This document shows, piece by piece, positions 52,038 to 64,000 of a stretch of 64,000 bases of DNA; the first letter of the stretch is position 1, and the number at the start of each line of letters is the position of its first letter. A program made the translations under genes and the position numbers. The stretch is taken from assembly GCA_018398575.1 (NCBI GenBank), contig JAGTXZ010000019.1:434001-498000 (forward strand). The letters are read 5' to 3'. The notes beneath the pieces were generated by a model. It saw nothing but the letters and a program-made list of their open reading frames with translations. It was not told the origin of the DNA and made no database searches. Source of the stretch: Ampelomyces quisqualis. Taxonomy: Eukaryota > Ascomycota > Dothideomycetes > Pleosporales > Phaeosphaeriaceae.

Positions 52038-52251
52038 TGTTAGGAAAAATCAAGATTTGTCTAGTCAGCCTAGTTGCGGCAACCCGCGGCTGCCTAATAG
52101 TAATACTATCTACTAAACAATTTGCTAAAGTTGCCCTACTTACTTCTAGTTGCTAGCAACCTAACAGTAACCTAATAGCAAATTACTTATGTTACTTACG
52201 TTGCCTGTGTTGCTAGTGTTGCTAGTGTTGCTAGTGTTGCTAGATTTAATA
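52038..52251 (+). mobile_element. Palindromic element, copy 4 (truncated)
   Basis: Starts tgttaggaaaaatc and matches the first roughly 210 bp of copies 2 and 3, with an expanded run of gttgctagt units (52195-52245). Homology then stops and unrelated transposon DNA begins, so it is either internally deleted or cut by the neighbouring insertion. Confidence 0.75.
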
Positions 52252-54929
52252 GTTAAGGACTGTTAAGTACTGTAGCACTAGCAGAACTATATACTACAGC
52301 CAGCTACTTATGTCTTTACATTCTTATAGCGTAGGCTAACTAAGCTAGTCTCTCTTATCTAGTTATGTAAGCTTTTTAATTAAATATAGCATAGATAAAT
52401 TACGCTCCTTTAAAAGTAGGCTAGCTTAGATATAGCTACTAGGCTTAACGTCCTGTAGGGTACGCGTTAGCAGGTACATAACGCGCTTTATGTATAGAAG
52501 GCTATAACAGCTGCTACTACTTACAGAGTAGTAATTATCTTGCTAGTTAGTTGTGTTAGAATTAGGTACTGTATCTGCTAGTGCTATACTATCTGCTACA
52601 GTAGTCTACACTATTGCGTTATATTAAGGCTAACCTAACAGTATTTACGCATTATACTAGTAAAAGTATATCTAGTTCTTGTAACATTTACGTTACTTAC
52701 TATTTATAACAACTTAATAATACCTTATTTCTTCTTTATACTATTACACTAACCTATTACACTTGTCTAGTTCTAGTTACTATTTCTCTTTAGTTAAGGC
52801 AATTACGTTAAGTATGTTACCTTTAATTGCAATATTATAAGCCTGCGTTATAAATTCTTCTTATACGTCTTTTACTATAATACTCTAGCTACCTCTATAG
52901 TTCTTAAACTACAGCTATTTATCTGCCTTATAAAAGTATTCTAGTGCAAGTTTATTTGTATGTCTATACTCTTTTAGCAAAATATTTTTTACTTTACTTA
53001 ATACTTTACGTACGCGTACATAGATAGTATTCTATGCAAGTTATTACATGTTACATTACGTTTAGACTTACTTATATTGTTAGTGTCTCTGTGTAGGACT
53101 TTCTCCTCCTCTTTAACATTCTTTTTCCTATTCTTTTCTATTAAGTAGTTTGCCTTCTCCTTTTCTTTGTTATTATAATTGTCTATAAGCGCATTGTAGT
53201 AATCTTACTTCTCTTCTATATAGTTAGCTAGGATATTATCTATGTTGTTGTTATAAGTATCCTTTGGCACTAAAATGTTAGCCCTATTATTCTCTTGTTA
53301 GTTTATGTATATAGTAATATCCTGTTATATATTATCCTATATAAGAATCTATTAAATGCCTTTTAGGTTCTTCTATTTTTTGCAAATAGTATTAAAGTAG
53401 TCTGCTTTCTGTTAGCTAATGCTATGTGTAGAACTTGTAACATACCCTCTATAGTGTGTCTATAGAAAGATATAGTTTTCCTAGTGCTGTTATTATTAAA
53501 TTCTCTTATTATATTAAATATAACTAAGCCTATTAGTGCTACTATATTTGCACTTAGTTTATTAAACTTCTCTTAATTTCTAGTTATTGCAGCAATGCTC
53601 TATTTCCTATTATTATAGAATAACTGTACTATTACTGCTGCAAGACTAGGGTTTAGAAATCTAGCAGATTTAGGCTGTCTTTAGTTAGCTAGCATAGCTG
53701 TTTTAGAGGTGTACTTGCGTTCTTTAGGTCTTATAGTAGGTAAACAAAGTCTTTAAGTAGTTTGCTAGGCTTAAGAACCTATTTGTCTAGGTAGTTTAAT
53801 GTATAAGCACTAGTAATTTTTAGTTATCTTTGCCTTATTACGTAGGTCTGCAAGTTACTGTATATATCTAGTATCTAGGCACCTACTATTAGCTACTATT
53901 CTTAGTAGGCTGTAATAGTACTTATATAGTAGGTAGCTTCTTTGCATAGTGTTAAGCTAATATGCAATTAAACTAACAACAGCAGAGTATTCTATACTTC
54001 TGTTTAAGCGTCTAGCAGTATTTAGGCATACACATGCCTATATGTATTAAGCTATAGTATTATTACTATACTGCATAGCGTCTTTCTATTATTAGTAAGT
54101 AGTTGCGTTACTAAGATAACTCTTGCCTTCTCTAGTGTAGTCTTATTTTCTAGTAATATACTTTCTTTTACCTAGCATTTTTCTTTCTTCTATAGTAGTA
54201 ACCTAAATAGGTTTGCACTAGATAAGAAGAGTTGTAACTCTATAACAGTTAGAACTACTTAATTGTATATAATAAGGCATCTTCCTATAATGCAACAGCC
54301 TTAAGTCTAATAGTAGTTTTCTTTTAACTACTAACGTTTTCTATATATTAGTTCTATAAGTTTTTAGTTTGTGTTAGCTTGTTGTGCTTATACTACTACT
54401 GCGTCTAGATTTCTCTTGTTAACAAGCAAGTAAGGCTGCAGATCTAAGAGTGTATAGTATTTAATCTCTAGGCTGTCTTATTAGGTAACTTTTTGGTTAG
54501 GCTAGTGTAGCAGTTAGTTATACTTCTGTTTTAATCCTAGAGTTAAGGCTTAAGGATAGTAGCGTTAGAGTCTAGACAGTTTTTAGTCTCTACAGCGTCT
54601 TAGTTTTTAGTATGTTAGTTCTAGAGTTACATTTTCTAAGAGCTTAACCTTTGTACTATTATTTGTTAGCGCTTGTTTTAGCGCTTGTTTAGACAGAGAT
54701 ATAGTATACTACTAATATTACTTAAATTTACTGCTTAGTACAGAGTATACAGAGCAAGCGCTTACTCTTTAAATATTAAAGAACTATTAGTAAGAGTAGC
54801 AGAAGTAAGTAATATGTGTAGCGTAATAGAGTTTTTACTTTACAGGTATAAGTAGGGTTTTTGTAACACATACAGTCTAATATTGCCTTAAATTCTGCTA
54901 GAGCGTAGCAGTTAGGCTGTTTAATTAGA
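52252..54929 (-). other. RIPed DNA flanking the Plavaka transposase; unidentified ghost ORF
   Basis: On minus a frame is readable from about 53700 to 53380 (ARFLNPSLAAVIVQLFYNN, NIVALIGLVIFNIIREF, MLQVLHIALANRKQTTLILF). I do not recognise it. It lies downstream of the transposase on the same strand and could be a second gene of the same element. At 52268 a cactagc occurs where the element could begin, but I found no matching inverted end. No intact gene. Confidence 0.35.
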
Positions 54930-55293
54930 TAGCCTCTTATCTTTAACTGCGTACTAGCATATACAATAGTTATCTACTGTTAGCACAAATAGTTATACGC
55001 GCAATATAGGTAATTAGGCCCTCTCTTATTCTTAACTACGTGCTAGCGTATATAATAGTTGTTTACTATTAGCACAAATAGTTATATACGCAATATAGGC
55101 AATTAGGTACTCTTTTATTCTTAACTAAATGTTAGCGTACATAATAGTTGTCTACTGTTAGCACAAATAGTAGTGCGCGTAATACAAGCAATTAGGTGCC
55201 CTTTTATCTCTCTATCTTCTACTAAATATTAGCGTACATAATAGTTGTCTACTATTAGCATAAATAGTTGTGCGCGCAATATAGGCAATCTAG
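54930..55293. repeat. Tandem repeat, about 90 bp x 4
   Basis: Four units with cttaact-cgt-ctagcgta, ataatagttgt-tacta and cacaaatagttat blocks, spaced 85-90 bp. It lies just beyond the 3' end of the Plavaka-like transposase frame, as subterminal repeats often do in CACTA-like transposons. Confidence 0.85.
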
Positions 55294-55467
55294 TAGCTCT
55301 ATACGCAGAAAACTATTTACCTAGTAAGTTGTTAGTACAGATCTAGTATACTACTATGCTAGTTATGTTTGTAGTTTAATTATAAATAACGCCTAGTATA
55401 TCTTTAATACAACTGTCTCTTATAATACGCTGTGCTAGCGTACCTTTGTAGATATCTATATTTGCGC

Positions 55468-58400
55468 CTATCTATCTCTCTTCTTTGTATAGTAATATAT
55501 GCTGTTGTATTTACTTTTAAAGCCTAATTTGTGCTCTAATATCTGTACAAACAAATTGTAATTAAGGTTATTAATATACTTATCTATTACTAGTAGGTTG
55601 TAGTGTATATATAATAGCTGGTTTGTCCTAATAAAGGTGTACTTGTTTCTGGTTGTGTTTGACACTAATATAGTTGTTATGTTAGAGGTAATTTATGTTA
55701 TGCTTAACTCTTTGTTAACTATTTCTATTATTTTTTTACACAGGTTTCTATCTAGCAAAGCTTGCTCCTAATTATTGTTTAGTTTAGTTTTATTTTGTTA
55801 TAAGTGCATCTATTAGGCTGTGTTATAGTTACATTAGACAGTAAAGTGTGTAATTGTCTAGATAAAGTAACTATTAGCTGCGTTTTATAGTAGTCTATTC
55901 TATTATAATGCAATTACCCTTATAATTTGCTGTAAGTATTCTTTTACTATAGTTATCTATAGAGAACAGCTTAGTATCTTCTACCTTCTTATCTCTTATT
56001 TTATGTTAGAGTATATTAAGTTACATTCTTTTGCTGTTAGTTGTATTATATTGCATATGCTGTCTTTTAACAATTATGTTTAGTATTACTATAGTAGTGC
56101 TATCCTCTTATCTGCACTAACTAGTAATTCTAGGTAACTATTGCAATATCTCTATAATACTTGCGTACGTAGATAAGGGTTGCTATTATTACGCGTTTGT
56201 AGTAGTGTATAGTATATAGTAAAGAGGTTGTATTAGTAGCCTTACGCTATAGTCTTGTATTATAGCGCTTATTATATTAGTAGGTTTGCGTTCTATTAGG
56301 TAGGCTAAAGTAACAGTAGAGCTATTATTAAATATACAATTCTATTTACTATATCTAATGCTATATACTAGTTGTCTTACTACACTTGCTTCTGTTTATA
56401 ATTCTGTACTATATGTATCTAGTCTCAATTAAACGTAAAAGAATACAGTCTATTATATTTGTCCTAATTAATGTAATTATTTATATAATAAGAAACAGAG
56501 ACCTTATTATTAAGTGTAGGTAGATTCTTTAGTACTAAGTATATAGGGTAAATAATAGTTGTTATATTATATACCTTAAATACTTGTAATGTACGTTACT
56601 TAGTCTTTGTACTATATGTGCAGTAGCGTACGCTTAGCATTTCTATTGTATTATTAATTTAACTGTTATTGTTAAACGCTATAACTTTACAAAAGGCACC
56701 TGTATACTTATATTTCTTTCTATTCTTATCTTAGTGTTTATTGTTAATAAATATAAGTATTAGGTGCACTTAAGCTACAGCTCTACTGTTTGCAATAGTC
56801 TAAGATAGTTGCGTGTAGTTCTTATATTTAAACTCTTGCACCTACACGTAATCTTTGCGCTATTTTCTAGTTCTATACTAGTTAAGCGCGTATTGCACAA
56901 TATCTTCTTTATAATGTTTAGGGTTATTATAGCGTTTGCCTAATAGCCTTAAGCATTTTATAGAAAAGTGTATTTTTATATTTATTCTGTTTACCTAGTA
57001 AAAGTTAGGGTCTTGTCTGTCTTTATTATATAGGGTAACAAGGCAGCTAGTTACCTTCTAATAGTAGTATTAGACAAATACTGCAGTAGTATGTGTAAAG
57101 TCTAGTAACGTAATATATGCAGTAACCTTACTAAGAGGCAGTATAATAGAATTTAGTAACATGCCTAGTATAGACTATCTAAGTTGTTTAAATAGTATTA
57201 CTGTTAACACACTTATAGTAAAGGTATACTTGCGCTAGTTAGCAGTAGTGCACTATTAACTTTAGTCTATAACTGTCTTATATTTAAATACTATAAGCGC
57301 AAGCTATCTAGAGTTGTAGAAGTAGATTTACGTAAGAAAATCTCTCTTGTTTATTATTAGATAGAATTATTTTACTATTGTAATATAGTAGGCCTTACTA
57401 TCTGTTCTAGTATATATACTATTAAGGGCTCTATATATACAGATATTGTTAATAATATAGGTTAGCGCGTGCTATTTAGGGTAGTTAAAATCCTTTTCTT
57501 TTCCTTGCGTCTGTCTAAAAGGTTAAAACTCTTCTTTTAGAATATCTATTTGTTTAATAGCTAACAATATATACCCTAATATGTTTTTGTTATAACTCTT
57601 ATATTATAAGAGTACTAGCAGATTGCACGCAGCCTAGATAAAATGCAATACGTATAGTGCCTTAGTTACTAGTAGAGGAGACACTACTGCTACAAATTAG
57701 CAAATTACTACTTTTTGTTCTGCGCTAGTCTACTGTAACACTTCTATAAAAGCTCTCTTGTTATTAAACTATTTTAGTCTAGTGTTATACTTAACCTAGT
57801 AAAACCTTTTATTTAACTAGGCACAGCTATTATCTTTTACTACTAGAACTACAGCACTATTCTAGCCCTTCTTTTGTCTAGGGTGTATATCTATTAGCAT
57901 ATCTTCTGTAAATTCTAATATCTTTATAACTAACCTCTTAAGCAGTAGATATAATATATCTGTAGCTAATAACTTATATATATTAAAGTTATAGTAATTC
58001 TAGCTAAAGCACTCTACTAGATAAACGTAATTCTTATATCCTTTATTAAGACAACAACTCTATTATAGGCGTGTATACTCTTCTGTTTACTACAAATATT
58101 TATTGCACAAGTTCTCTTGTTTGTCTAGTAGTACTATACATTAAGTACAGTGTCTGTTTTTCTTTACACCTGTTAGTAGCACTTACTCTTTATAGTTAGC
58201 TAGAATTACACAAATAGTTAGGTAACACTATTGCGTCTGTTAGTTAGCACACTCTAGCTGTATACTGTATTTAGTAGCTCCTTTAAGTACTGCAGTTACT
58301 AGTTAGTGTTTGTCTTCTATAGTAACCCTCTGTTATTAACACTATAGTTAGTACTTACGTAACAACAGTTTGCCTATATAGTAATAATACACTTTACTCT

Positions 58401-59190
58401 TTAGAATAGAATCTAGGAGCTTAGCTGTTAAAATAAATCCAGCTAGTAGTGTCTTAGGTGTTATTCTGCGTTATTGTACCTTATAGTTAAGATTCCTAAT
58501 AGTAATATATATTAGCTATACTGCTACGTTACCAAATATTATAGACAACTATATTTTGTCTACTGCTAGTATAACTAGTATAAAGGTTGCACTATCTAGT
58601 AAGCGCTATTATATTAACTACTACTAATCTTTTAAGTGTAGTTTGTAATACACTCTTGTAAGTTTGTTAGGCGTGCCTGTAAAAGAACAGCTAGGTGCGT
58701 AAACTATCTTGTTAGTAAATAGGTAATAACTAAGTATAAAGGCAATCTATAATATAATATCTTAGTATATAAATATATGTTAGTTAGGTTAGAGGTTTAG
58801 TAACTTAGATATAATTGCTACGTCCTCTTGTATCTATATATTGTCTTATAGCCTAAATTAAATGTTTAATATAGCCTACTGCAACTAGCGCTCTAATTAG
58901 AACTGCAGCTATAAATATAGCTTATGTAGCTGTGTGTTAGTAAAGAGGCTGTTAATGTTACCTAATGTGCATTTTATCCTTTACAGCTATAATACAAACG
59001 CTAGTGCAAAAAGAGAACTAAAGAGCCCTACTATGTTATTCTTATTAGTGTTAGTATATATGTGCTATTTAGCTGCGTATAGCCTACTGCTTTGCGTCTG
59101 CTATTCTTAAACTAAAAGGTTTGCTAGCGTGCTATCTACTTGCTGTCTTAAACAGCTTATCCTATCCTTGTATAGACGCTAACATTAGGC
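55468..59190 (-). pseudogene. RIPed Plavaka-type (KDZ/CACTA-related) transposase
   Basis: One minus frame can be read for about 1240 codons with almost only TAA/TAG stops (one TGA near 56430). Landmarks in order: about 58600-58470, a VILAVDKIQLSIIFGNVAVQ block matching the Plavaka VILASDKTQLS...GN...PVY signature; CTQCIVLLDKQ near 58130; KQFNNKRAFIEVL near 57780, where Plavaka proteins have QWTGDDSKALM; PKQHALTY...DSKAYYITIVKQ near 57490-57380, where they have PRQHALVHY...TESKHI.AVK. The last 65 codons are still open (55665-55468). In the active protein this would be a cut-and-paste transposase. Assignment is from remembered family motifs; a search with the frame translated through its stops would settle it. 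Dead by RIP. Confidence 0.72.
57300..57640 (-). other. Conserved core of the Plavaka-like transposase
   Basis: Most readable stretch of the transposase: an AIKQIDILKEEFQPFRQTQ segment, then FNYPKQHALTY, then DSKAYYITIVKQFYLIINKRDFLTQ and FYNSRQLALIVFK. Spacing and residue pattern agree with the C-terminal conserved block of fungal Plavaka transposases, where TESKHI and a basic RRSN stretch occur. Useful as a search query. Confidence 0.6.
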
Positions 59191-60411
59191 CTATCTGCTC
59201 TATTACTTTATGTTTAGCTAGAGTGTAGTTGCGTTTACATAAGGTATTGCTATATAAAGCAGGTGCTGTGTTGTCTAGAGTAGTATCTATTGCGTTACAG
59301 CTATTAGAGCTATGCTATTATATTGTAGTGTTAAGAGTTATAACTAGCGTATTATTAGGTAGTAGGTAGTAACGCGTCTAGTATTAAGTACTATGTTTAA
59401 TAAGTCCTGCGTACGTCTTAGTGTAAAAGCTACACAGTATGCATATATAATCTATTACCAATTTGTTTATATATAACTCTATAGTTTAGATATAAGAAGA
59501 CTAAGTATATAAAAACAGTATTAACATTAGTTATATAGTGTTAAGGTAGTTACTAGTAGCATCTATCTTGTGCTACACAGTCTGTTGTCTATAGTAGTCT
59601 ACTAAAGTCTACTGTAGCTAATAGTTACCTAACCTGTGTACAGAACTATGCTAATAGTTATAGGCGCAACAACTAATATTTTTCTTTTCTTTAATGTTCC
59701 TTATTACTCTAATAACTGTTACGTTATTACACTAGAGCTTACTTATTAACAACTAGATTAGTTAGGCTAGCTAACACAGCTTAATAAAGATTAATATTAA
59801 TAATAATTCTTACGCTAAAAATTATTAACACTCTAGAATAAATAAGTTACTGCGCGTTTAGAATATAAATAGTAGAACCTAAATACCTAAAAAGGTAAGT
59901 ATACCTGTAAGTAGACACGTATAAAGTTTAAAAGTATAAAAAAAATAGACTAGTAGCTCTAGTAGCCTAATATACAACTTGTACTAAGGTAGCTAGGCTT
60001 AGTATAGATAGAAGCAGGTAGAATAGTGTACTATATATACTATAGGTAAGACTAGTAACAGGCGTAGGCAATTACTTAATAGTAAGAAATAATAAGTATA
60101 ATTTATATACAGTGTTAACTAATATTCTAAGTAGCTAGTATATTTAATCTTTTCTAGTTTTAAAATGCCTGCAGATCTAATTTATATTCTTTCTCTAGCA
60201 CAGTATAGGATAGTTATCTACTAAAAACTACTATTCTAACTTGCTCTAATGTGCAAATACAACAAGGGCTAAATAGTAACAAAGACTGTTAATAAACTAC
60301 TATATATTAAACGCATCTACGTGCTGCTTGCTCTTAAACTATTAGCGCTAATAGAGTATATAATAGCCTTGCTAGCTAGCTACCTTCTGTCTCTTGCTAT
60401 ATATATGTTTT
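59191..60411. other. RIPed DNA upstream of the Plavaka-like transposase
   Basis: Stop-filled and TpA-rich; no domain recognised. It may hold the N-terminus/5' region of the element. Confidence 0.4.
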
Positions 60412-60720
60412 CTTAACCTTAAAACTAAAGATAAATTTACTTATATGTCTCTAGTCTTAGAGTTAAGGTAACAGTCTTTTGTTAAAACATATATAGAACT
60501 TAGTGTTATTTTTATCTATTATACACTTACGCCTCTTTACACTTCTCTAACCTTAAAACTAGAGATAAATTTACCTATATATCTCTAGTCTTAGGGTTAA
60601 GGTAATAGTCTTTTGTTAAAATATATACAGAACCTAGTGTTATTTTTATCTATTATATACTTGCGCCTTCTTATACTTTTCTAACCTTAAAACTAAAGAT
60701 AAATTTACTTATATACCTAT
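60412..60720. repeat. Tandem repeat, about 134 bp x 2.3
   Basis: Units begin taaccttaaaact at 60414, 60547 and 60682, sharing agataaatttac, tctctagtcttag-gttaaggtaa and tgttatttttatctatta. Confidence 0.88.
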
Positions 60721-61002
60721 GTATGCAGCTACTTTTTAACACGTAACTTATACTTCTAATTTAATGTTACTGTCTTTGTATATATATTCCTTATAAGTCT
60801 AAGAGACTTAATCCTTTATTATATTTTTATTCTTACAAAACTAAAACTATACCTATTACGTCTATATATTTGTATAGTTTAAAAATCTAGAACTAAGCTT
60901 TACTATATTGTTGGCACTACACCTGCGCTACTTCTTAGCCTACTAGTATAGAAGCAAATTTATTTCCTAAATAGACCTTTTAGTAGCTATTTAGATATTG
61001 TA

Positions 61003-61613
61003 GCTTAACTAAGATACCTTATAACGTGTTTAACAACAAGGATCTCTACAACAATAGCTATAATAGCATTCTAAGGCGTATATTAACAACTTAGCCTAAC
61101 TTAAGAGCACTATTATTATAATAACTTTATTATGTTTTATAATACTATTACTTAACTAAGATACTTTATAGCGTGTTTAAAAGCAAGGATCTCTATAACA
61201 ACAGCTATAATAGCATCTTAGTGCGCATATTAATAACTTAGCTTAACTTAAGAGCGCTATTGTTGTAATAACTTTGTTATGTTTTATAATACTATTACTT
61301 AACTAAGATACTTTATAGCGTGTTTAAAAGCAAGGATCTCTATAATAATAGCTATAATAGCATCCTAGTGTGCATATTAACAACTTAGCCTAACTTAAGA
61401 GCGCTGTTATTGCAATAACTTTGTTATGTCTTATAACACTATTACTTAACTAAGATACCTTATAGCGTGTTTAAAAGCAAGGATCTCTATAATAATAACT
61501 ATAATAGTATTCTAGTGCGCATATTAATAACTTAGCCTAACTTAAGAGCGCTGTTATTGCAATAACTTTGTTATATCCTGCAATATATATTAACAACTTA
61601 GCCTAACTTTAGA
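61003..61613. repeat. Tandem repeat, 147-148 bp x about 4
   Basis: Units start ttaactaagata at 61004, 61152, 61299 and 61446. Each contains caaggatctct, agctataatag, aacttagcctaac-taag and taactttgttatg. Divergence between units is mostly RIP-type. The last unit is shortened. Confidence 0.92.
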
Positions 61614-62211
61614 ACGCAATTCTTATACTATTAGGTAACTAGAAGATATTAGAGATATAACTATAATTTACATACTTTTGTCTATATATTGTTACAGGTA
61701 AAAATTAAGGATAACGTAGAGTTACAGTTGTTTGTTAAGACATCTCTATTCTAGCACTCTTATTAGGCTCTTTAACAGTAAAGCCTACCTAAGCAGCTAT
61801 AACCTCTTTTATACTATATATAATGCATTTCTGTTAGACTCTATAAGTAGTAATCTAACGTCTAGATATTAAGATATTCTGACTACAACTTATATAACAT
61901 TAAGTCCCCTATTGTTACTTAGCTTTATTATAGCTTTAAGAACTTTTATTAACACAAAGAAGTTACGCGTATTAAACTTATTTACACTAAGATGCTACTA
62001 GCTAGTAACAAAAAGGATACCTACTACACTAGTAGGCATAACTAAGACTTTAAAGGACACTTGTATAAATTAAAACTTTAGGCCTATATTTGTTTGTCTT
62101 AGAGACGCTTAGTAGAGAAGAATATGCATAAGAGGTAACGTGCAATGCTTTATAAATCTTATGTATAGTATATAAGGCAGTAAACACTTTAAACGCATTA
62201 ATCTCTATAAT

Positions 62212-62512
62212 TAGGCTCTTCTAATAACTTGTAGCTATAGTTGCGTTATACTATTAGCAACTGTTATCTACTAGAGAATACTACTAGTGCTGCACACTAC
62301 CTACTACTGCAGTAGGCTCTTTTAATAACTAGCAGCTATAGTTATATTACACTGTTAGTAACTGTTATCTACTAGAGAATACTACTAGTGCTGCACACAA
62401 CCTACTACTATAGTAGGCTCTTCTAATAACTAGTAGCTATAGTTGCGTTGCACTGTCTATAACTATTGTCTACTAAAGAGTACTGTTAGCGTTAATTGCG
62501 AGCTATCTACTG
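62212..62512. repeat. Tandem repeat, 101 bp x 3
   Basis: Units start taggctctt at 62212, 62313 and 62414, with gtagctatagttg, gttatctactagagaatac and tagtgctgcacac blocks; the third unit decays at its end. Confidence 0.9.
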
Positions 62513-62879
62513 TAATAAGTACCTAGAGTAACTAATTAGTGCTATAATAATACTAGCATAAGTTTAAGGCTAAGTTTAGATTTTATTTTATATTAAATGC
62601 TATAAGTAGCTACTAGAGTATTAGCATGCGTAAGTATATTATCTTTACTATATTAGACAGTAGATTGCTTATTGTAAATATATCTAGTTTCTACAGTTAT
62701 TCTGCTACTATAATATTAAGCCTACATTATCTAGTTTATAGATAGGTTAAGGTCTAATGCCTAACTAGTAATATAGTTGTGCTTAGACTATTGTAGAACG
62801 TGTTAAGGTTTGCATATATAAGGTATTGTTTCTATATTTAACACTATAACAACTTACTATATAGGCTACTAGAGCCTTT

Positions 62880-64000
62880 TACTGCTATGTATAACTAAAT
62901 AATGTAACTAATATTCTCTTAATAACGCAAGAACACCTAGACAGTAATAAAACTAAATACACTAGCTATAACTACGCGCACAATAGGCATCTGCAATAGA
63001 AAACTCTTAAGGCAGCTCTAAATAACTAGTATATAAAGTTACAGGCAGCCTGCGTTAATGTTACTAACAATATAATTTGCAAAACTATACGTTAACTTTG
63101 GTAACAGCTGCCTAAATACAACAGCTACAAAATACTAGAGTTTAATAACAGATGGCTTACTATATATAAATAACAACACAGCGTGCAGTTACATAAACAG
63201 TTTACAAAAACAGTAGGCAACTATAGTAATATAATAGTTAAGGACACTAAGCTTATAATAGAAGAGATTTGCAACGTAGTAAGTAGATACGCGCCTAAGG
63301 ATTTATATAACATAGACAAGGCTAGTATATACTAGAAACACTTACCTTAATATATATTAGCAGATAATTTAGAAGCTAGACCTAGACTAGATAGAGAGTA
63401 TATAACTAGTGTGCTGTGCATAAACGTAGATAGCTTAGACTAAGTGCCTCTATAGTTTATAGGATTCTTAAACTATATAACTTATATAGATAGTAAGAAG
63501 AACCTAAATATCTGCAGTCTTAGTTATGTCTATTAGAATAATAATTTTACCTAGATAGACACTAATATTATGCTAGAATAGCTAAAATAGTTTAATAACT
63601 ATATAAACAGATAAGTCTTATTGCTAATTAATAGGTTCTTGCCTTACAAACACGTAGTAGCTAAGCTTTAGATAAGCTACTAATTGCTGCAGAATGTTTA
63701 GTATGTATAGTGTTAATATACTATAGGCTTATTATAGTAATAGAAGTTACAATGCTTACTAATACAATAGAGTTATATTCCTGCCTACAGGTAGCATAAT
63801 ATTATACTAACTAATAGACTAAGGTATTACTTGCGCATAGAAGGCTAAAGTCTACGCCTATTTCTTATACTTTATAGTAGAGAAAAGCATAATAGGCAAA
63901 CATTTTACTAAGACAATAGATATTATTTACGCTATTTACTAGAAATGTTGCGCGTAGTATAACAAGATAAGAGCTAAGACTATATACAGTAGCTAGTAGA
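62880..64000 (+). pseudogene. RIPed pogo/Fot-like (Tc1/mariner superfamily) transposase, 5' part
   Basis: The + frame reads through TAA/TAG stops. About 62900-63210 is a CENP-B-type DNA-binding region ending FNNRWLTIYKQQHSVQLHK (usual FSNGWL..F..RH.I.LH). About 63290-63335, APKDLYNIDKASIY stands for the YNMDETG block with the first catalytic Asp present (63317-63319). Next come LCINVDSLDQVPLQFIG and NIMLEQLKQFNNYI. At 63620-63650, VLLLINRF has Asn where the second catalytic Asp belongs. The frame then shifts by about 63700 and resumes at 63775-63840 as VIFLPTGSIILYQLIDQGI with the third Asp (63817-63819). It runs off the window end. Full elements of this type are about 1.8-2.2 kb; inverted repeats not seen. 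Confidence 0.8.

Noticed and set aside
55468..55665. hAT dimerisation domain as the identity of this ORF
   Set aside because: The KYTFIRTNQLLYIHYNL stretch resembles hAT C-termini, but the preceding 1100 codons in the same frame match Plavaka motifs and no hAT core was found.

Overview
The window looks like a nuclear chromosome segment of a filamentous ascomycete, most likely a Dothideomycete/Pleosporales-type fungus with a two-speed, isochore-like genome. About 85% of it is AT-rich DNA in which CpA/TpG dinucleotides have been turned into TpA on both strands, while CpG is kept. This is the signature of repeat-induced point mutation (RIP). In these stretches every former reading frame is full of TAA and TAG stops (CAA/CAG/TGG mutated), yet the underlying proteins can still be read through the stops. 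No rRNA, tRNA or CRISPR was seen.

Layout: (1) 1-23394 is a pile of dead LTR retrotransposons: a Ty3/gypsy integrase remnant on + (1-3106), a Ty3/gypsy element on - (about 3660-9456) interrupted by an 845-bp palindromic element (6510-7354), an unassigned stretch (9457-13482), and a complete RIPed Ty3/gypsy element (13483-21525) with 258-bp LTRs and a TTATA target-site duplication. (2) 23395-27120 is a GC-balanced island with one intact gene on -, a nuclear-looking low-complexity protein of about 567-601 aa. (3) 27120-30430 is AT-rich, with a gag fragment and a (TTA)n microsatellite of about 315 bp. (4) 30434-35290 is a second GC-balanced island whose genes are dead or dying: a two-exon gene broken by one frameshift and two CAG-to-TAG changes, and a short-chain dehydrogenase pseudogene. 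(5) 35290-52037 holds nested retroelements: a truncated Ty3/gypsy, and a second copy of the 13483-21525 family that is split by a complete Ty1/copia element (41621-49993, TSD AGCTC), which itself carries another palindromic element. (6) 52252-62880 contains a large RIPed Plavaka-type (KDZ/CACTA-related) DNA transposon whose roughly 1240-codon transposase can be followed in one frame on -, accompanied by four families of tandem repeats. (7) 62880-64000 is the start of a RIPed pogo/Fot-like DDE transposase that runs off the window.

The genes do not form a pathway. The main story is genome defence: all transposon families are mutated, including the catalytic aspartates of the reverse transcriptases, and RIP-type mutations also occur in a gene next to the repeats. 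The least expected object is the roughly 840-bp palindromic element, present four times and always inside another transposon. It is less RIPed than its hosts and I do not recognise its family.
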